From Candidatus Zixiibacteriota bacterium (GTDB taxonomy: Bacteria; Zixibacteria; MSB-5A5; JAABVY01): a stretch of 64,000 bases of DNA. The position numbers and the translations under genes are program-made. Where the stretch lies: assembly GCA_011056555.1 (NCBI GenBank), contig DSEQ01000037.1:94025-158024 (forward strand), given 5' to 3'. Below, one piece after another: positions 62,601 to 64,000 of this stretch (its first letter is position 1; each line of letters begins with the position of its first letter). The notes beneath the pieces were generated by a model that was given only the letters and a program-made list of their open reading frames with translations, ran no database searches and was not told the origin of the DNA.

Positions 62601-63805
62601 ATGAAGATATAACCGAGACCCCCTCCGGCGGCACTATCAGAAATTTCAAGATTGTCTCTTCTCCGATCACTGATAATAAGGGGAATGTGATTGCGGCGAT
62701 TGAGATGGTTGAGGATATTACCGAGCAAATTAAGGCGGAGCGGGAAATACGGAAATTCAAAACCATATCGGACCGTGCCTCCTATGGTACCGTAATAAGC
62801 GATATGGATTCAACCATTACATACTGCAACGAACATTACGCTCGCATGCATGGCTATAAAATAGATGACCTGATCGGCAAAAAGATACGTTCCCTGATTT
62901 CCGAAGATCATATGGGCGAAATGGAAGAATCGGTGAAGGAACTGTTTGAAAAGGGCAGTTTTTCCGCCAGAGAGATCTGGCACAAGCGGAAGGACGGTTC
63001 CGTCTTCCCGACCCTTGTGAATGTACAGATCGTCAAAGACGATAATGACGAGCCGCTGTATATCTCGGCCACCGCCATAGACATTACGGATAAGAAGAAG
63101 GCCGAGGCGGCGCTTAGAAATCAAAGAGACATGCTGAGGGAAGTGACCGGACATGTAATCAAGGTTCAGGAGGAAGAAAGACGGCGAATATCGATGGAAT
63201 TGCACGACAGCATCGGCCAGTCTTTGAGTGTTACCAAGCTCCAGATCCAGAATCTACTGCGCAAGCTCGACGGGGATAGCAAGCCCGTGGTGGAGGGACT
63301 CAAAATGATTTCCCAGACTATGTCGGACACCATAGCCGACCTGCGTCAAATATCCGCCAATCTCCGTCCGGTGATATTGGATAACCTGGGCCTCTGGCCC
63401 ACAATTGAATGGTACCTTAAGGACTTTTCCAAGAAGACCGAGTTAAAAATCGAGGTTGCTATCGAATCCGGACTGCCTGCCATACCGCTTCAATCCGAAG
63501 TCCATGTTTTCAGGGTCATTCAGGAAATCATGATAAATATACACAAGCATTCCAAGGCTGAAAAAGTCCTATTTAGCAGCTATTCGCAAGACGGTAATAT
63601 AGTCTTCGAGATCTATGAAGACGGCCTGGAATTCGATCCTGAGAATATGTACAAGCCTTCGGCGAGGAAACGGGGGATGGGACTGATTAACATTATGGAG
63701 CGGGTCAATATTATTCAGGGCCAGCTTGAAATCAAATCCGAATCCGAAAAGCAAGGTACCCGTTTTATTGTTTCCTTTCCGGTTTCCGAAGCATCCGCTA
63801 AATAA
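59642..63805 (+). CDS. multi-PAS sensor histidine kinase (HisKA_3, nine PAS domains)
   Basis: 1,387-residue soluble sensor kinase. Nine PAS domains lie in a row, about residues 35-145, 155-270, 278-396, 404-520, 531-646, 656-776, 786-903, 911-1033 and 1038-1153, most ending in a DIT-type PAC motif and joined by helices of the form LRESEEKYR. The eighth has an unusual Cys-rich loop CYKAYNDPPRSCICFYCPT. The output is of NarL-type: RRRISMELHDSIGQSL with the phosphoacceptor His near 1185, and an HATPase with N-box QEIMINIHKHSKAEK, G1-like YEDGLEFDP (second Gly is Glu) and G2 GMGLINIMERV. There is no transmembrane segment. ATG at 59642 is preferred to a TTG at 59582. No response regulator is adjacent. 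Confidence 0.92.
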   Translation: MAKEDPQKRNTGSKKVVQTRMPAGPQSSAYSATLKLMENKHYAVLIMDPGNLRIVFANSKLCQKLGYSKSELIGRKVTSFIAPEDRKRIVETAAARLEGKPVETGNRYTALTRNGGRIVFDAYTNPVQYDGRRYLQTITNDITQQVKLEQELRESEEKYRAVVDNIADGIAVCASGKLAYSNKMFAQIFGYKPAEIEGIQINKLIARGYKKLLTGLQKQVWESAKRRKLEIVGLKKDNSEIILNLRASRIKYHGKKALQLTITDITAEKEAEAQLRENEERFRSLVESVQYGFFILEVKASKLLFLNNYGRSLASGVKTPIDELDIFGFLEPSDRKNIRDKCEQIISGSLDGFSGVQKVIFPGQEPIWIQYESRVVPFKGRICLQGIFKDITEVKVADDMLRESEERFRQMAENIPELFWIVERNPDKTVYVSPGARDVFGLSQEELYDNSRSFLRAIHPDDRDWVAERFDDIENENDVEFRVRSDSGAVRWVRALTFPIRDQDGKVYRTTGIVRDITSRKRTEQQLQASEARYRAVVEDQTELITRSRPDGTITFLNDACCRFFGMEKSESYEGSFLDYVHPDDRERIQETIQSVSFENPVVSVEHRVFNKNGEVRWQHWTNRMVFDDEGNMQEFLSVGRDITEQKMAEKALRESELKFRAIFENTSDGIAIYESHSKKFAQKLIDCNDSFVKMSGRSKEELLDAKDVREFRLNEDRELDEHEMQKLILAGVAFKGTYSWKRPDRKENFIEYEAAPVILGERILVYTIDRDITERRKNEIRLSESEKKYRKLYESLMDGYARTDLDGRILEFNVAFQKMIEYPPDEIMGLTYHDITPEKWHEFERDLVDNQVMIHGYSKTYEKEYRKKSGHIFPVELRTYLTYDDFGLPDGLWAIVRDISERKAVEEQLRESEEKYRSVVDNVGIGISLISPDMRILSLNNQMKKWFPKINVEEHPVCYKAYNDPPRSCICFYCPTIRTLRDGGVHEDITETPSGGTIRNFKIVSSPITDNKGNVIAAIEMVEDITEQIKAEREIRKFKTISDRASYGTVISDMDSTITYCNEHYARMHGYKIDDLIGKKIRSLISEDHMGEMEESVKELFEKGSFSAREIWHKRKDGSVFPTLVNVQIVKDDNDEPLYISATAIDITDKKKAEAALRNQRDMLREVTGHVIKVQEEERRRISMELHDSIGQSLSVTKLQIQNLLRKLDGDSKPVVEGLKMISQTMSDTIADLRQISANLRPVILDNLGLWPTIEWYLKDFSKKTELKIEVAIESGLPAIPLQSEVHVFRVIQEIMINIHKHSKAEKVLFSSYSQDGNIVFEIYEDGLEFDPENMYKPSARKRGMGLINIMERVNIIQGQLEIKSESEKQGTRFIVSFPVSEASAK

Positions 63806-63929
63806 TCTCCACCCAAGTTGACAAGCGGGCTTTCCAATCTTATCTTATCCTCTTCCGATCCATCATGATGGTTCGGGCCATCGAATAAGATTATGAAAGA
63901 AACATACTTGTAATACATGGAGTTGAGAA

Positions 63930-64000
63930 ATGACCTTCAAAACATCAGAATCGAAATACAAAGAGATAATCGAGTCGATCAAACAGGACGGGCTCTATAA
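63930..64000 (+). CDS. start of a probable alpha-oxoamine synthase (partial)
   Basis: An ATG at 63930, with GGAG eight bases upstream, opens a frame reaching the window end (23 codons): FKTSESKYKEIIESIKQDGLY. The pattern EIxxIKxxGLYK resembles the N-terminus of glycine C-acetyltransferase (2-amino-3-ketobutyrate CoA ligase, Kbl) and related PLP alpha-oxoamine synthases. Too little is present to be sure. Confidence 0.45.
   Translation, partial: MTFKTSESKYKEIIESIKQDGLY

Noticed and set aside
1..64000. tRNA or rRNA genes, CRISPR arrays, insertion-sequence transposases, prophage or toxin-antitoxin genes
   Set aside because: None could be supported: no cloverleaf with a TTCGA-type loop, no regularly spaced repeats and no recombinase or transposase motifs were found on reading both strands.

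Overview
The window is one contiguous stretch of a bacterial chromosome, densely coded on both strands, with no rRNA, tRNA, CRISPR array, phage or transposase gene that I can see. The host looks like a Gram-negative-type (two-membrane) heterotroph with a respiratory chain: it has complex I, SurA-like periplasmic chaperones, several lipoproteins, a dockerin-bearing secreted protein, the Mfd/HflX housekeeping genes and an ATP-type PEP carboxykinase. The mix (secreted dockerin-type repeats, the secreted family often labelled 'asparagine synthetase B' in Bacteroidota, DUF6132, NSS transporter with MetS) fits the FCB superphylum or a neighbouring candidate phylum such as Zixibacteria. That placement is inference from gene content only.

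Layout. 1-6.9 kb, minus strand: nuoA-B-C-D-H-I-J-K-L (L cut by the window edge), without nuoE, F and G, preceded by a promoter with a near-perfect Rex-type palindrome. 7-17 kb: short units, namely a methyltransferase with a DUF2233 protein, DUF302-OsmC-PD40 lipoprotein, an ERCC4-HhH protein with an eroded nuclease motif, a conserved secreted protein, a small Myb/SANT-like basic protein, DinB, an ornithine-type aminotransferase, and a secreted dockerin protein. 17.3-25.8 kb, minus strand: a long operon mfd-PPIase-surA-S4-hflX-response regulator under a clear sigma70-type promoter. 25.8-29.8 kb: acyl-CoA dehydrogenase, small secreted or membrane proteins, an AhpD-like protein.

29.8-34.0 kb is a repeat-rich island: arsM lies between two exact 32-bp direct repeats, followed by a DUF819 transporter-like gene and an orphan aconitase-family gene bracketed by inverted-repeat (MITE-like) elements; a diverged copy of the 32-bp repeat supplies the stop codon of the next gene. 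34-41.8 kb, minus strand: YcaQ-like winged-helix protein, M1 peptidase, thioredoxin-like/FmdB/DUF6132, and an NSS transporter with a 35-residue MetS partner. 41.8-48.8 kb is metal handling: polyferredoxin, feoB, a DtxR-FeoA regulator, and a divergent copper P-type ATPase. 48.8-58.5 kb: Lon-like protease, then inositol phosphatase-type enzyme, protein disulfide oxidoreductase, pckA, glgP and a LOG-like protein (gluconeogenesis and glucan storage). 58.5-64 kb: an unknown secreted protein, a 1,387-residue histidine kinase with nine PAS domains, and the first codons of a probable alpha-oxoamine synthase.

No complete new defence or biosynthetic system is visible. The most unusual signals are the Rex-type operator over the nuo promoter, the 90-residue Lys/Glu/Pro tail on NuoI, the repeats flanking arsM and the orphan aconitase, the nuclease-motif loss in the ERCC4 protein, a Cys-punctuated repeat protein at 27.7-28.1 kb, and two very small membrane-protein genes.
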